Of a stretch of DNA of 64,000 nucleotides, positions 24,909 to 34,420 are shown piece by piece. Each line of letters opens with the position of its first letter. Position 1 is the stretch's first letter. The position numbers and the translations under genes are program-made. Source of the stretch: Clostridiales bacterium (GTDB taxonomy: Bacteria; Bacillota; DSM-16504; Desulfitibacterales; JAICDB01); NCBI GenBank assembly GCA_020063565.1, contig JAICDB010000004.1, forward strand, positions 62,001 to 126,000, read 5' to 3'. The notes beneath the pieces were generated by a model. That model worked only from the letters and a program-made list of their open reading frames with translations, was not told where the DNA came from and did no database searches.

Positions 24909-26495
24909 ATGAACGAATTTCTTAAAAAAATCATAGAAAAATGGTCACAAATATCAACCGCAAAAAAATCCGCTGCAATAGTCATGTTAGTTTCATTAAT
25001 CCTGGCGTCTTATTTCTTTTTTCAATGGGCAACAAGAGTCCAGTATGCCTCACTTTTTTCAAATATGGAACCTGAGAGCGCCGGAGAGGTTGTAGAAAAG
25101 CTTAAGGCAATGAATATACCCTATCGCCTTTCAGATGAAGGTAGAACTATTCTGGTTCCTGAAGACAAGGTTTATGATTTGAGACTGAAACTTGCCAGTG
25201 AGGGTGTTTTTGCAGGGGGTGGAATGGGCTTTGAACTATTTGATGAAAGCCGTCTTGGCACCACTGATTTTGAAAGACGCCTCAATTTTCAGAGGGCATT
25301 GCAGGAGGAACTGCGCCGGACAATTATGCAGTTGGAAGCAGTGGAACAAGCCAGAGTACATCTTGTTTTACCTGAAAAAAGTGTTTTCATAGAGGAAGAA
25401 GGACAAGCCTCTGCTTCAATTGTAGTAAAGCTTAAGCCCATGGCAACCCTTCAACCTGAACAGGTAAGAGGTATAGTAGAGTTAGTTGCCAATTCGGTAG
25501 AAAGTTTACAACCTGAAGATGTAACCATTGTTGATACAAATAGCCGGGTTTTAACTGACTATTTGGCTGAAGATTTTAACGCAGGATATACTGCTGCACA
25601 GATAAGGCAGATGGAGCTTAAAAGAAACTTTGAAAGGAACCTGGAAACAAGAATACAGCGCTTGCTTGAAAGAATGTACGGTAACGGTAAAGTAGTAACA
25701 ATGGTAACTGCTGAACTGGATTTCAATCAAAAGGAAGTTACCCGTATTGAGTGGGGAGATGAAGGTGTCGTAAGAAGTGAGCAGCTCAGTAAGGAAGAAA
25801 ATATCTCTTCTTCGGACTCACAATCGCCTGTAGGGGAAGAGGATCGTTTTCCTGAACAGTCGGTTGGTGGTTCTCAAGAACCAGGTAGTATCGATACATA
25901 CCCCACGCAAGAACAAAACAACCAAAACTCATCAACCCGTACCGAGTCAATTACAAACTATGAAATAGATAAAACGGAAGAAAAAATTATTTATGCCCCC
26001 GGACGGTTAATATCTCTATCAACTGCAGTTGCAGTTGATAGCCAGTTGCCCCAGGAAAAAGTGGAAAGTATCAAAAAGATTGTTGCTGCAGCAATAGGTT
26101 ATACCCCCGAAAGGGGAGATAAAATCAGTGTTATTAGTATGGAATTTGACAAAAAGGAACTCCAGGAAACCCAGGCATTAATGGAAAAAGCGAGCTTGGA
26201 ACAACAAAAACAAGCCAGAATAAAACAATGGGTGAACTGGGGCTTCAAGGCAATCGGCATAATGCTGGCATTTATTCTTGCCTTAGTATTTATTCGTACA
26301 CTGGGTTCAATTTTCAGGGGGTCAAGCTCACCGACAATACAGCAACCTACTCCTGTTCAAGAGGTAGAAGAGACACTACAAGAGAAAAAGCCAAAGGATA
26401 AAAACGTGATACAGCAGGAAAAGGTACAAAAAATAGTAGAAGAAAAACCGGAGGATTCTGCTCAAATATTGAAAACATGGCTGGCTGATGAATAG
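24909..26495 (+). CDS. fliF: flagellar MS-ring protein FliF
   Basis: A 528-residue protein with two membrane helices, near residues 20-40 and 443-465. Between them lie the YscJ/FliF ring-building domain (LDESRLGTTDFERRLNFQRALQEEL type block) and a second ring domain with an acidic, Ser-rich insertion near 300-355. The C-terminal tail that binds FliG ends ILKTWLADE. The ATG at 24909 is used because GGAG lies 8 bases upstream. It forms the membrane base of the motor. Confidence 0.95.
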   Translation: MNEFLKKIIEKWSQISTAKKSAAIVMLVSLILASYFFFQWATRVQYASLFSNMEPESAGEVVEKLKAMNIPYRLSDEGRTILVPEDKVYDLRLKLASEGVFAGGGMGFELFDESRLGTTDFERRLNFQRALQEELRRTIMQLEAVEQARVHLVLPEKSVFIEEEGQASASIVVKLKPMATLQPEQVRGIVELVANSVESLQPEDVTIVDTNSRVLTDYLAEDFNAGYTAAQIRQMELKRNFERNLETRIQRLLERMYGNGKVVTMVTAELDFNQKEVTRIEWGDEGVVRSEQLSKEENISSSDSQSPVGEEDRFPEQSVGGSQEPGSIDTYPTQEQNNQNSSTRTESITNYEIDKTEEKIIYAPGRLISLSTAVAVDSQLPQEKVESIKKIVAAAIGYTPERGDKISVISMEFDKKELQETQALMEKASLEQQKQARIKQWVNWGFKAIGIMLAFILALVFIRTLGSIFRGSSSPTIQQPTPVQEVEETLQEKKPKDKNVIQQEKVQKIVEEKPEDSAQILKTWLADE

Positions 26496-26506
26496 GAGTG
26501 AAGTGA

Positions 26507-27517
26507 ATGGCTTCAAAGAAAAATCTGACCGGACTCCAAAAGGTTGCAATTTTTATGATTGCCATTGGGCCGGAAAGGTCTTCGAAAATATTAAAAAAAT
26601 TTCCTGATGAAGATATTGAGAGAATCAGTAAAGAAATTGCCAATATTTCATCTATAGATCCAGAAATAAAAAAAGCGGTTATGGAAGAATTTTTACAGCT
26701 CAATGAAGCCCAAAACTATATAGCTACCGGTGGTATTAAGTATGCCAGGGAACTTCTTGAAAAAACAGTTGGCCCTCAAAGGGCAAATGAGATAATTAAA
26801 AGATTAACTGCAAATTCACAAATTAGACCATTTACTTCCATTAGAAAAACGGATCCGAAACAATTGTTAAATTTTATTAATAACGAGCATCCTCAGACAA
26901 TAGCGCTAATTCTATCTTACCTCGATCCTGAAAAAGCTGCCGTTATTTTGAATTCTCTTTCTGAGGAAATGCAAAGTGATATTGCGCAGCGTATTGCAAC
27001 AATGGACAGAACTTCTCCCGAAATTTTAAAAGAGGTGGAAACTGTCCTTGAAAGGAAACTGTCCTCGGTTGTTGGTCAAGATTTTACTTCGGCCGGTGGA
27101 GTGGGAACACTTGTTGATATTCTTAACAGGGTAGATAGAGGTACGGAAAAAAGTATCCTTGAAGATTTGGAGAGGCAAGACCAGGAACTGGCAGAGGAAA
27201 TTCGTAAGAGAATGTTTGTCTTCGAGGATATTATTTCCCTTGATGACCATTCAATCAGGAGAGTATTGCGGGAAGTTGATTTCAAGGATCTCGCATATGC
27301 AATTAAGGGTTCAAGTGATGAAGTTGCAGAAAGAATCTACAAAAACTTATCCAAGAGGGCTGCAGAAATGCTTAAAGAAGACATTGAATCTTTGGGCCCT
27401 GTAAGATTGCGTGAAGTAGAAACAGCTCAGCAGAAAATTGTTCAAATTATAAGAAGGCTGGACGAAACTGGCGAAATAATTATCTCAAGGGGTGGCGAAG
27501 ATGCCATTATCGTCTAA
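26507..27517 (+). CDS. fliG: flagellar motor switch protein FliG
   Basis: A 336-residue protein with the N-terminal FliF-binding part (GLQKVAIFMIAIGPERSSKIL), the EHPQTIALILSYLDPEKAA block near 126-144 and the torque-generating C-terminal domain. The latter contains charged residues in DDHSIRRVLREVDFKDLAYAIKG. It converts stator action into rotation. It overlaps fliH. Confidence 0.96.
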   Translation: MASKKNLTGLQKVAIFMIAIGPERSSKILKKFPDEDIERISKEIANISSIDPEIKKAVMEEFLQLNEAQNYIATGGIKYARELLEKTVGPQRANEIIKRLTANSQIRPFTSIRKTDPKQLLNFINNEHPQTIALILSYLDPEKAAVILNSLSEEMQSDIAQRIATMDRTSPEILKEVETVLERKLSSVVGQDFTSAGGVGTLVDILNRVDRGTEKSILEDLERQDQELAEEIRKRMFVFEDIISLDDHSIRRVLREVDFKDLAYAIKGSSDEVAERIYKNLSKRAAEMLKEDIESLGPVRLREVETAQQKIVQIIRRLDETGEIIISRGGEDAIIV

Positions 27518-28202
27518 GGTCATAAAGCAGGTATATGATGTGCTGGAAAAAACCGCGGTACATACGCGCAATGTAGTTCTTGAAGAAAATGTTGAAGATC
27601 ACACTTTAATTAAAAAAGCTAAACATGAAGCAGATGAAATTTTAAAAAAAGCTCGCCTGGAAGCGGATAAGCTTTTAGAGAAAACTCAAAGTACAATTTC
27701 AAGTTTAGAACAAAAAGCTTATGAAGAAGGTTATGAAAAAGGATACCAGGATGGGTGGCAGTCAGTAAAAAAAGAGGCAGAAAAGATCTATGAATCAGCA
27801 AGTGAGGTTTTGCGTCAGGCGGAAGAAATTAAAAAGAAAATATACAGCGAAACAGAGGAAGAACTTATAGATTTAGCTATAGACATGGCTGAGAAACTTG
27901 TTTGCAGGCAGCTTGACCTTGTACCTGAGACAATTGTAGATATAGCCAGGGCAGCTTGCCAGCAGAAAAGGGAATCTCAAAAATTTGTTATTTATGTAAA
28001 CCCCAGCCACCTTGAAATTTTAAGAACCAGAAAACAGGATATTATTTCCGAACTTGACTCACCCGCAAACATTCAGATTATTGCCGATTCTAATTTGGAA
28101 CCAGCAGGTTGTCGTGTAGAGACGGAACAGGGATATATTGACGGGACCCTGCAAACGATGCTCGAAAAGCTTGGACTGGCAATAAAGGATGATATTTTGT
28201 GA
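27501..28202 (+). CDS. fliH: flagellar export ATPase regulator FliH
   Basis: A 233-residue protein with a long N-terminal coiled coil (DEILKKARLEADKLLEKTQ), a Tyr/Gly-rich stretch (AYEEGYEKGYQDGW) and the FliH/YscL C-terminal domain. It binds and restrains the FliI ATPase. The ATG at 27501 is preferred, with AAGGGG 8 bases before it; the start lies within the end of fliG. Confidence 0.92.
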   Translation: MPLSSKVIKQVYDVLEKTAVHTRNVVLEENVEDHTLIKKAKHEADEILKKARLEADKLLEKTQSTISSLEQKAYEEGYEKGYQDGWQSVKKEAEKIYESASEVLRQAEEIKKKIYSETEEELIDLAIDMAEKLVCRQLDLVPETIVDIARAACQQKRESQKFVIYVNPSHLEILRTRKQDIISELDSPANIQIIADSNLEPAGCRVETEQGYIDGTLQTMLEKLGLAIKDDIL

Positions 28203-29509
28203 CTGCCTTAAACTTAGAGGGCTATCGTCAAAGGATTAAAAAATCTAATCTCTTTGGTTTTATAGGAAAGGTAACACGAGTTGTCGGTCTCACTATAGAG
28301 GTTAAAGGGATAAATGCTTCTGTTGGAGAGTTGTGTTCAATAGAGGTTGCGGGTGGAGGTAAAAGACTTCTTGCAGAAGTTGTTGGATTTAAAGAAAACT
28401 CTACACTTCTAATGCCATTTGGAGAATTAGGGGGAATTGCACCTGGGTGCAGTGTTTACCCGCTTGGAAGATCTCAAAAAATCCGAGTTGGGGAAGAATT
28501 GTTAGGCAAAGTAGTTGGAAGTCTGGGTGAGGTTCTCCAGGGGGAAAGTCTTAAATTAACAGGTGGAAGTTATCCTATCCAAAACGATCCCCCTAATCCT
28601 TTAAGCAGGACAGCTATCAAAGATGTTCTGGAAACAGGTATAAAGGCAATAGATGCTCTCTTAACTTGCGGAAAGGGCCAAAGGTTAGGAATCTTTGCCG
28701 GTAGTGGTGTTGGAAAAAGTACCCTTTTGGGGATGATTGCCCGCAACAGCTCTGCAGATGTCAATGTAATAGGTTTAATTGGTGAAAGGGGAAGGGAAGT
28801 ACTTGAATTTATTGAGAATGACCTCGGCCCGGAAGGTCTTTCCCGTTCAGTAGTGGTTGTTTCTACTTCAGATCAACCTGCCCTTTTAAGAGTAAAGGGA
28901 GCGCTGGTGGCGACTGCAATTGCTGAGTTTTTCCGCGATCAGGAGAAAAATGTACTTCTCATGATGGACTCAGTAACTCGTTTTGCGATGGCACAGAGGG
29001 AAATTGGACTGGCTATCGGGGAACCGCCAACTACCAGAGGTTATACACCGTCTGTTTTTGCGTTGTTGCCCAAGCTCTTGGAAAGGGCCGGTACTTCTGA
29101 TAAAGGGTCTATTACAGGACTATATACCGTTTTAGTAGACGGTGACGATATGAATGAACCAATTGCAGATGCAGTCCGTGGTATCTTAGATGGGCATATA
29201 GTGCTATCCAGAAAACTAGCATCTCAAAATCACTTTCCTGCAATAGATGTACTTGAAAGTATTAGCAGGTTGATGCCTAAAATAACCACGTCTGAGCAGC
29301 AACAACTAGCATCTAAATTGAGAAATTATCTTGCCATTTACAATAAAAATGAAGATTTAATAAATATCGGAGCATATGAAAGGGGCTCTAACCCTCAGGT
29401 AGATCAAGCAATAGACATTTATCCTGCAATAAAGGACTTTCTTAAGCAGGATATAAAAGAAAGCTATAGCTTCCAGGAAACTATGAATGTTCTTCGAGCT
29501 ACCGTTTAG
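28199..29509 (+). CDS. fliI: flagellar export ATPase FliI
   Basis: A 436-residue F1-type ATPase. The Walker A motif AGSGVGKST is at residues 167-175, GERGREV at about 195-201, and Walker B VLLMMDSVTRFAMAQRE near 250. The GTG start overlaps the fliH stop (GTGA), so translation is coupled. It energises the release and unfolding of export substrates at the cytoplasmic face. Confidence 0.96.
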   Translation: MTALNLEGYRQRIKKSNLFGFIGKVTRVVGLTIEVKGINASVGELCSIEVAGGGKRLLAEVVGFKENSTLLMPFGELGGIAPGCSVYPLGRSQKIRVGEELLGKVVGSLGEVLQGESLKLTGGSYPIQNDPPNPLSRTAIKDVLETGIKAIDALLTCGKGQRLGIFAGSGVGKSTLLGMIARNSSADVNVIGLIGERGREVLEFIENDLGPEGLSRSVVVVSTSDQPALLRVKGALVATAIAEFFRDQEKNVLLMMDSVTRFAMAQREIGLAIGEPPTTRGYTPSVFALLPKLLERAGTSDKGSITGLYTVLVDGDDMNEPIADAVRGILDGHIVLSRKLASQNHFPAIDVLESISRLMPKITTSEQQQLASKLRNYLAIYNKNEDLINIGAYERGSNPQVDQAIDIYPAIKDFLKQDIKESYSFQETMNVLRATV

Positions 29510-29540
29510 TGGGTAAACCCTAAATCTGAGGTGCAGTGAG

Positions 29541-29984
29541 ATGCAAAAATTTAAGTTCAATCTGGAAAATGTTCTTAAATATAGAGAAAGTATAGAGGAA
29601 CAACAGAAGGAGCAGCTGGCAAGCTCCATACGTAGAGTCCAGGCGGAAAAAAAGTTTCTAAATGATTTACTCGGGCAAAAGAAGAATGCTTTATCTTTTG
29701 CTAATTCTAACCCTGGAGCTGTAAATGTGATTATGTTGCAGCACAATGAAACATATCACAGTTTCCTTAATGCTCGCATTGAAATGCAAAGGAAAAAGCT
29801 TCGTGATGCACAAAACCTTGTCAAAAAGCATCGGCTGCAGTTAGCAGAGGCTGCTAAGAAAAGAAAAATCATGGAGAGTTTAAAGGAAAAATACATGGAA
29901 GAATATCAGAAAACACTGGGTAAGGAAGAACAAAAAAATCTTGATGAAGCAGGAATTGCTGCTTACTGCCGTAAGGCAGAGTAG
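29541..29984 (+). CDS. fliJ: flagellar export chaperone/stalk protein FliJ
   Basis: A 147-residue, nearly all-helical, Gln/Lys/Glu-rich coiled-coil protein with the FliJ-type start FKFNLENVLKYRESIEEQQKEQL. It lies directly after fliI, the usual place. FliJ forms the stalk of the export ATPase. Confidence 0.9.
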   Translation: MQKFKFNLENVLKYRESIEEQQKEQLASSIRRVQAEKKFLNDLLGQKKNALSFANSNPGAVNVIMLQHNETYHSFLNARIEMQRKKLRDAQNLVKKHRLQLAEAAKKRKIMESLKEKYMEEYQKTLGKEEQKNLDEAGIAAYCRKAE

Positions 29985-29994
29985 ATATAGAATA

Positions 29995-30159
29995 GAACAT
30001 CTACTTGAAATCAGTGTTCGAAAAGGAGCACGAGAGACACGACCCGGCACTTAATCTTGCTGTTAGTTATATGAACAACCATTATGATATCAGTCGAACG
30101 AAAGATTAACAGGGTAAGACAAATTAATCACCTGGTTAAGTGCCGGGGAACATCTACTT
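29995..30159 (+). repeat. structured element bounded by 12-bp direct repeats between fliJ and fliK
   Basis: GAACATCTACTT occurs at 29995-30006 and again at 30148-30159. Between them lies a copy of the TTCGAA element (GTGTTCGAAAAGGAG near 30014) and a large inverted repeat, CCCGGCACTTAA (30043-30054) with TTAAGTGCCGGG (30136-30147). An inner CTGTTA/TAACAG pair is also present. This fits a small non-coding insertion with target duplication, or a duplicated leader. No open frame of note is inside. Confidence 0.5.
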
Positions 30160-30178
30160 TAGAAAGGAGGTGAGAAAG

Positions 30179-31531
30179 ATGGAGATAGTCAAGCTACCTG
30201 TTCACGTTGTAAATTCAAAAAACTGCAGCAAAGGAAAAAATGCTACTTCAGACAAGAAACAAATTTCTACTGAAATGGAAAACAACCAATTTTCAGAGGT
30301 TATAATCCAGCTATTAAAAACAACAAAGCAGCGGTCTGAAGTTGAGAATATTTCTGGCAATAAAAAACCACTAAATTTAAAGGGGAGTCTAAGCAAAAAG
30401 GCAGATAAAACGGCAAAAAGTTCCCCGGACAATAAAGCAGCTGTTTTTGATGTTATTCTTTCACAAAACAATCAAATTGTAAAATTATTTTCTGGACCTC
30501 AAAATATAAAACCTGGATTGCTACAAAAAGGGCGGCAAGAACTGAATCACAAGACTCAAGCACAAATAGTTCAGGATGCAGCAGGCGAAAAGCCAAGGGT
30601 TCAAGTTGCAAGTATTTCAAGAGATTTTAAAATTAACGATGTCACCCCTGGAGTTAAAAGTCGGACAAGAAAACAGAAAACAGGAAATATACCAGCTAAA
30701 AAGCTTGGAGATAATCCCAGCTTAAATAAGAAAGCTTCTCAGCTGCAAAAAGATAACCCTGAGTTAAAAAATGACAGGTTTAAATTAAAGATTAATGATA
30801 AGTCCCGGCATAAATTTAATAATTCTATTAAGCCGATGAAAGGTGAATCTGAAACGAGTGATGTAAAAAGAGAAATTGCAATACTCAGCTTTAATAAAAC
30901 TCGCAGTTCAAAAAATGCCTACACTGTTGAGGACTTTTCAGTAAGCAAAAATTCAGATGATAAAGGCAAACATTTCAATAAGGCTCAAACACAGCAGGAC
31001 TTTGTTAATTATAATGTAAAACCAGACTTTGCCAAATCTGAAGCTTTGGCAAAAAGCCAGGCAACTTCTCAAAATCAAACAACCCACTTAAAGCCCGAAT
31101 CTGGAAATCTTGCGGAACAAATGGTTCAAAAAATGAAGCTTATGGTGGGTAACAAACAGTCAAGCTTAGAGATTCATTTAAAGCCTGAACATCTTGGAAA
31201 GGTCAAGATCCAACTTCACTCTCATGAAGGAACAATTACTGCTCGCATTATAACGGACAATGGACAGACGGCAAACTTGTTGAATTCAAGCATGCACCAG
31301 ATTAAGGAGAACCTTGAACAACAGGGTATAAAATTGCAACATTTTGGGGTAGATGTTGGAAGTCAAGGTCAGGGAGAAAACCCTGGTTATGATGGCAGGG
31401 GTAACGAAAAGGGAGGTTATTCATCTACGGTCAAAGCAGTTAGTTCCGAATCTGATATTATGATGGATACAAATAAGGTTGAAGAAAGGACAGCATCAGT
31501 TTCCTGTGGGAAACTTGATATCCTGGCCTAA
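30179..31531 (+). CDS. fliK: flagellar hook-length control protein FliK
   Basis: A 450-residue protein. The first 300 residues are Lys/Ser/Asn-rich and of low complexity, as expected of the ruler part. The C-terminal Flg_hook domain contains SLEIHLKPEHLGKVKIQL and the following GTITARIITDNGQTANLL near 335-375. The ATG at 30179 is used because AGGAGG lies 8 bases upstream. FliK measures hook length and triggers the FlhB switch. Confidence 0.9.
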   Translation: MEIVKLPVHVVNSKNCSKGKNATSDKKQISTEMENNQFSEVIIQLLKTTKQRSEVENISGNKKPLNLKGSLSKKADKTAKSSPDNKAAVFDVILSQNNQIVKLFSGPQNIKPGLLQKGRQELNHKTQAQIVQDAAGEKPRVQVASISRDFKINDVTPGVKSRTRKQKTGNIPAKKLGDNPSLNKKASQLQKDNPELKNDRFKLKINDKSRHKFNNSIKPMKGESETSDVKREIAILSFNKTRSSKNAYTVEDFSVSKNSDDKGKHFNKAQTQQDFVNYNVKPDFAKSEALAKSQATSQNQTTHLKPESGNLAEQMVQKMKLMVGNKQSSLEIHLKPEHLGKVKIQLHSHEGTITARIITDNGQTANLLNSSMHQIKENLEQQGIKLQHFGVDVGSQGQGENPGYDGRGNEKGGYSSTVKAVSSESDIMMDTNKVEERTASVSCGKLDILA

Positions 31532-31546
31532 AAAAGGGGGGATAAA

Positions 31547-32023
31547 ATGTCAAGTGTAACCGGTACAACTTCAGCTACTTTCGGAAATATGTTTCGAACA
31601 GTAGAAAAACAGCTTGGTAAGGATGATTTTCTTAAAATACTGGCTGCAGAACTTCAAAATCAAAGTCCGACTAACCCCATGGATGACAAGGATTTTATTG
31701 CACAACTGGCTCAATTTAGCTCACTGGAACAGATGCAGAACATGGCAGAAGGTTTTACATCTTTGAATGAAACTTTAAACAACTATTTACAAAAACAAAC
31801 TAGTTTCAGCACTTCCCTTAACATTTTGCAGTCAGCAGGATTAATAGGAAAAATTGCAGTAGCTGAGGTAGATGAAAGTAGGATAGAGGGAAAGGTAGAG
31901 GCCATTAGAATGAGAGACTCTATTCCCTATGCTATAATTGGAGGAGAAGAAATAGCAATCAGTTCCATCAAGGAGATTTACGAAGAAAATGCCGGGAGTG
32001 AGACTAATGGGCAACAAAGTTAA
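31547..32023 (+). CDS. flgD: flagellar hook scaffolding protein FlgD
   Basis: A 158-residue protein with the FlgD core LGKDDFLKILAAELQNQ, then PTNPMDDKDFIAQLAQFSSLEQM (residues 24-65). It is shorter than the long FlgD type because it has only a reduced C-terminal domain. It caps the growing hook. It overlaps the next gene by 17 bases. Confidence 0.93.
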   Translation: MSSVTGTTSATFGNMFRTVEKQLGKDDFLKILAAELQNQSPTNPMDDKDFIAQLAQFSSLEQMQNMAEGFTSLNETLNNYLQKQTSFSTSLNILQSAGLIGKIAVAEVDESRIEGKVEAIRMRDSIPYAIIGGEEIAISSIKEIYEENAGSETNGQQS

Positions 32024-32393
32024 TTTGCATTATCCTGTCTCACCTGTCCAACCCGGAAAAAACAAAAGCAGTAGTACTTCAAATAATTCCGCTTCCAAAA
32101 GTGATTTTAAAGAAATTTTACAGAAACAGTTAGCAAATGAAAAAATAAAGTTCAGCGGCCATTGTTTAAAGAGAATGCAGCAAAACAATATCAATTTTTC
32201 TCCTGGTCAGATAGATAGACTTGCAAGTGCCGTAAACAAAGCTCAACTTAAAGGCGCTAAAGAATCGCTGGTTATTATGGATAATATGGCCCTTGTAGTA
32301 AGTATTAAGAACAAGACTGTTATAACAGCTGTTGACAGCCAGAGAATGAAGGAAAATGTTTTTACCAATATTGACAGTGCGGTTATTATCTAG
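32007..32393 (+). CDS. flagellar operon protein of the TIGR02530 family
   Basis: A 128-residue protein. Its C-terminal two thirds (KFSGHCLKRMQQNNINFSPGQI; DNMALVVSIKNKTVITAVD) match the Firmicutes family found between flgD and flgE. Its biochemical role is unknown. The ATG at 32007 has GGGAGTGAG upstream and lies within the end of flgD. Confidence 0.85.
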   Translation: MGNKVNLHYPVSPVQPGKNKSSSTSNNSASKSDFKEILQKQLANEKIKFSGHCLKRMQQNNINFSPGQIDRLASAVNKAQLKGAKESLVIMDNMALVVSIKNKTVITAVDSQRMKENVFTNIDSAVII

Positions 32394-32417
32394 GCCGGAC
32401 CTCCCTGAGGAAGCCTT

Positions 32418-32445
32418 CCGCCTGCTGATTGACAGGGGCAGGCGG
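32418..32445 (+). other. GC-rich hairpin ahead of flgE
   Basis: CCGCCTGC at 32418-32425 pairs exactly with GCAGGCGG at 32438-32445 over a 12-base loop. No T run follows, so it is not a standard terminator. It may shape the transcript or attenuate it between flgD and flgE. Confidence 0.5.
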
Positions 32446-32470
32446 CCGTACTGGAAACTTTAATAAATAT

Positions 32471-32494
32471 GAGAGTTCGAACATACTCTAAAAA
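32471..32494 (+). repeat. TTCGAA element copy ahead of flgE
   Basis: GAGAGTTCGAACATACTCTA at 32471-32490, followed by an A run, is a short version of the element seen before cheW and cheD. It ends about 12 bases before the AGGAGG of flgE. Confidence 0.5.
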
Positions 32495-32517
32495 AATACT
32501 TAGGAGGTCGATTAAAT

Positions 32518-33318
32518 ATGATGCGTTCATTGTATTCTGCAGTTTCAGGATTAAAGACTCACCAGGTTAAAATGGATGTAGTAGGTAATAACATTGCTAA
32601 TGTCAATACAATTGGTTTCAAAAAGAGTAATGTTACCTTTCAGGATACACTAAGTCAAACAATTAAAGCAGCCAATGCCCCTTCTGCAAACACCGGCGGA
32701 ACCAATCCTGCTCAAATAGGTACCGGTGTTATGATTGGTTCTATTAATACAGTTCATACTCAAGGAGCAATATCAACTACAGGTAACAATACAGATGTAA
32801 TGATTCAGGGTGATGGTTTCTTCATGCTGGGAAGGGGAAATGAAATATTTTATACCCGTGCAGGAGCTTTCTCTTTTGACTCTGAGGGTTACCTGGTCAA
32901 CTCTTCAAATGGAATGTATGTTCTTGACACAGGCGGCAGCGAAATTCAGATTTCAGATATTGAGACAGTAAAGAGCTATGATATCACAGCTAACGGTGAT
33001 CTTGTCTACGTTGATGCAAATGGTAACAATCAGGTTGCGGGAACCATTGGACTTGCCAAGTTTGCCAATCCTTCAGGCTTAAAGAAAGTTGGAGAAAACA
33101 TGTATATGGTAAGCAATAACTCCGGAGCTCCTGAACAAGGCCAACCCGGGCAGGATGGCAGGGGAACGCTTATTTCAGGTTCCCTGGAAATGTCAAATGT
33201 TGATTTAGCCCAGGAATTTACAGATATGATTATTACCCAGAGGGGATTCCAGGCTAACTCAAGAACTATTCGGGTTTCTGATGAAATGCTGCAGGAACTG
33301 GTCAATCTAAAAAGATAA
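32518..33318 (+). CDS. flgE: flagellar hook protein FlgE
   Basis: A 266-residue hook/rod family protein with the N-terminal motif VVGNNIANVNTIGFKKSNVTF and the C-terminal SNVDLAQEFTDMIITQRGFQANSRTI. It is short for a hook protein but matches the compact FlgE of Bacillus and Clostridia. It sits after flgD, in the hook gene position. FlgG is a less likely alternative. Confidence 0.88.
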   Translation: MMRSLYSAVSGLKTHQVKMDVVGNNIANVNTIGFKKSNVTFQDTLSQTIKAANAPSANTGGTNPAQIGTGVMIGSINTVHTQGAISTTGNNTDVMIQGDGFFMLGRGNEIFYTRAGAFSFDSEGYLVNSSNGMYVLDTGGSEIQISDIETVKSYDITANGDLVYVDANGNNQVAGTIGLAKFANPSGLKKVGENMYMVSNNSGAPEQGQPGQDGRGTLISGSLEMSNVDLAQEFTDMIITQRGFQANSRTIRVSDEMLQELVNLKR

Positions 33319-33334
33319 AAACATAAGCTAATGA

Positions 33335-33367
33335 GATTCAGTGGAGGGTTTTCCCTTCCGCTGAATC
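33335..33367 (+). terminator. strong hairpin between flgE and flbD
   Basis: GATTCAG at 33335-33341 pairs with CTGAATC at 33361-33367, and the inner TGGAGGG/CCCTTCCG extends the stem. Only a few T residues follow, so it may be a weak terminator or an mRNA stabiliser that gives extra hook transcript. Confidence 0.55.
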
Positions 33368-33412
33368 TTGTGCTTTGTTCATTTAAGTTACTTGTTGAGA
33401 AGGTGTTTCCAG

Positions 33413-33622
33413 ATGATTAAACTTAAGACATTACATAATAGTACTATTGTTATTAATGCTGATTTGATTGAAAGAATTGAAAACGTACCGGAAACAATGA
33501 TAACTTTAACTAACGGGAAAAAAGTAATGGTTGCGGAAAGTGCAGATGAAATTATTGAAAAAGTTATTCACTATAAGGGACGTATCTTAAAAATTTCAGG
33601 AGCTGCGGAAGAGGTGGTATAA
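33413..33622 (+). CDS. flbD: FlbD-family flagellar protein
   Basis: A 69-residue protein starting MIKLKTLHNSTIVINADLIERIE, the pattern of the small Firmicutes FlbD family, which is distinct from the Caulobacter regulator of the same name. The role is undefined, although the gene sits between flgE and motA in many species. The ATG at 33413 follows AAGGTG. Confidence 0.88.
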   Translation: MIKLKTLHNSTIVINADLIERIENVPETMITLTNGKKVMVAESADEIIEKVIHYKGRILKISGAAEEVV

Positions 33623-34420
33623 ATGAGCAAGTGGGATATTTTAACACCGGTTGGTATCGTATTGGGTTTGACATTAGTTTTTGTTGCAATATCCCTTGGA
33701 AGCAGTGTAGGTTTGTTTTTTAGCGTATCATCGCTATTAATAACTGTTGGGGGTTCCTTTTCCGCACTTCTTGTCAATTACCAGTGGAAACAGATTGTTG
33801 GCGTATTTAAAACTTTAAAAAAGGTGCTTTCGACAGAACCATTGGATAGGGAAGAGATAATTACAGTATTTACAGACTTAGCCAGAAAGGCAAGAAGAGA
33901 GGGACTTTTAGGACTGGAAGATGATATAGAGCGCCTGGATGACCGTTTTTTTCAAAAGGGCTTACGTTTAATGATTGATGCCCTGGATCCGGAGCAAATA
34001 AATGAGATTCTTCAGGCAGATATGGAAGCAACTGCCTTTAGACATAAAATAGGTCAGGGGGTTTTCAAAACCTGGGGGACCCTTGCCCCGGCCTTTGGTA
34101 TGATAGGTACTCTAATAGGGCTGATTCAGATGCTTTCAAAGCTTGATGATCCCAGTGCTCTCGGTCCTTCCATGGCTTTGGCTCTTATTACTACCTTTTA
34201 TGGTGCATTAATGGCCAATCTTGTTTTTATACCGGTTGCTGGGAAGCTGGAATTACTTAGTGACCAGGAGATCTTGACTAAAAAAATGATGATGGATGGT
34301 ATAACAGCAATTCAGACAGGAATGAACCCTCGCATACTGGAAGAAAAGCTCCGTTCCTACATGGATCCTGAAATAAATTCTAGGGCTGAGGAAGGGCTGG
34401 AAAATGATGTTGCCATTTAA
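33623..34420 (+). CDS. motA: motor stator protein MotA
   Basis: A 265-residue protein with four membrane segments. The conserved block GVFKTWGTLAPAFGMIGTLIGLIQML is near residues 148-173, and the cytoplasmic loop between helices 2 and 3 is rich in charge. With MotB it forms the ion channel that powers rotation. Whether protons or sodium are used cannot be settled here. Confidence 0.93.
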   Translation: MSKWDILTPVGIVLGLTLVFVAISLGSSVGLFFSVSSLLITVGGSFSALLVNYQWKQIVGVFKTLKKVLSTEPLDREEIITVFTDLARKARREGLLGLEDDIERLDDRFFQKGLRLMIDALDPEQINEILQADMEATAFRHKIGQGVFKTWGTLAPAFGMIGTLIGLIQMLSKLDDPSALGPSMALALITTFYGALMANLVFIPVAGKLELLSDQEILTKKMMMDGITAIQTGMNPRILEEKLRSYMDPEINSRAEEGLENDVAI

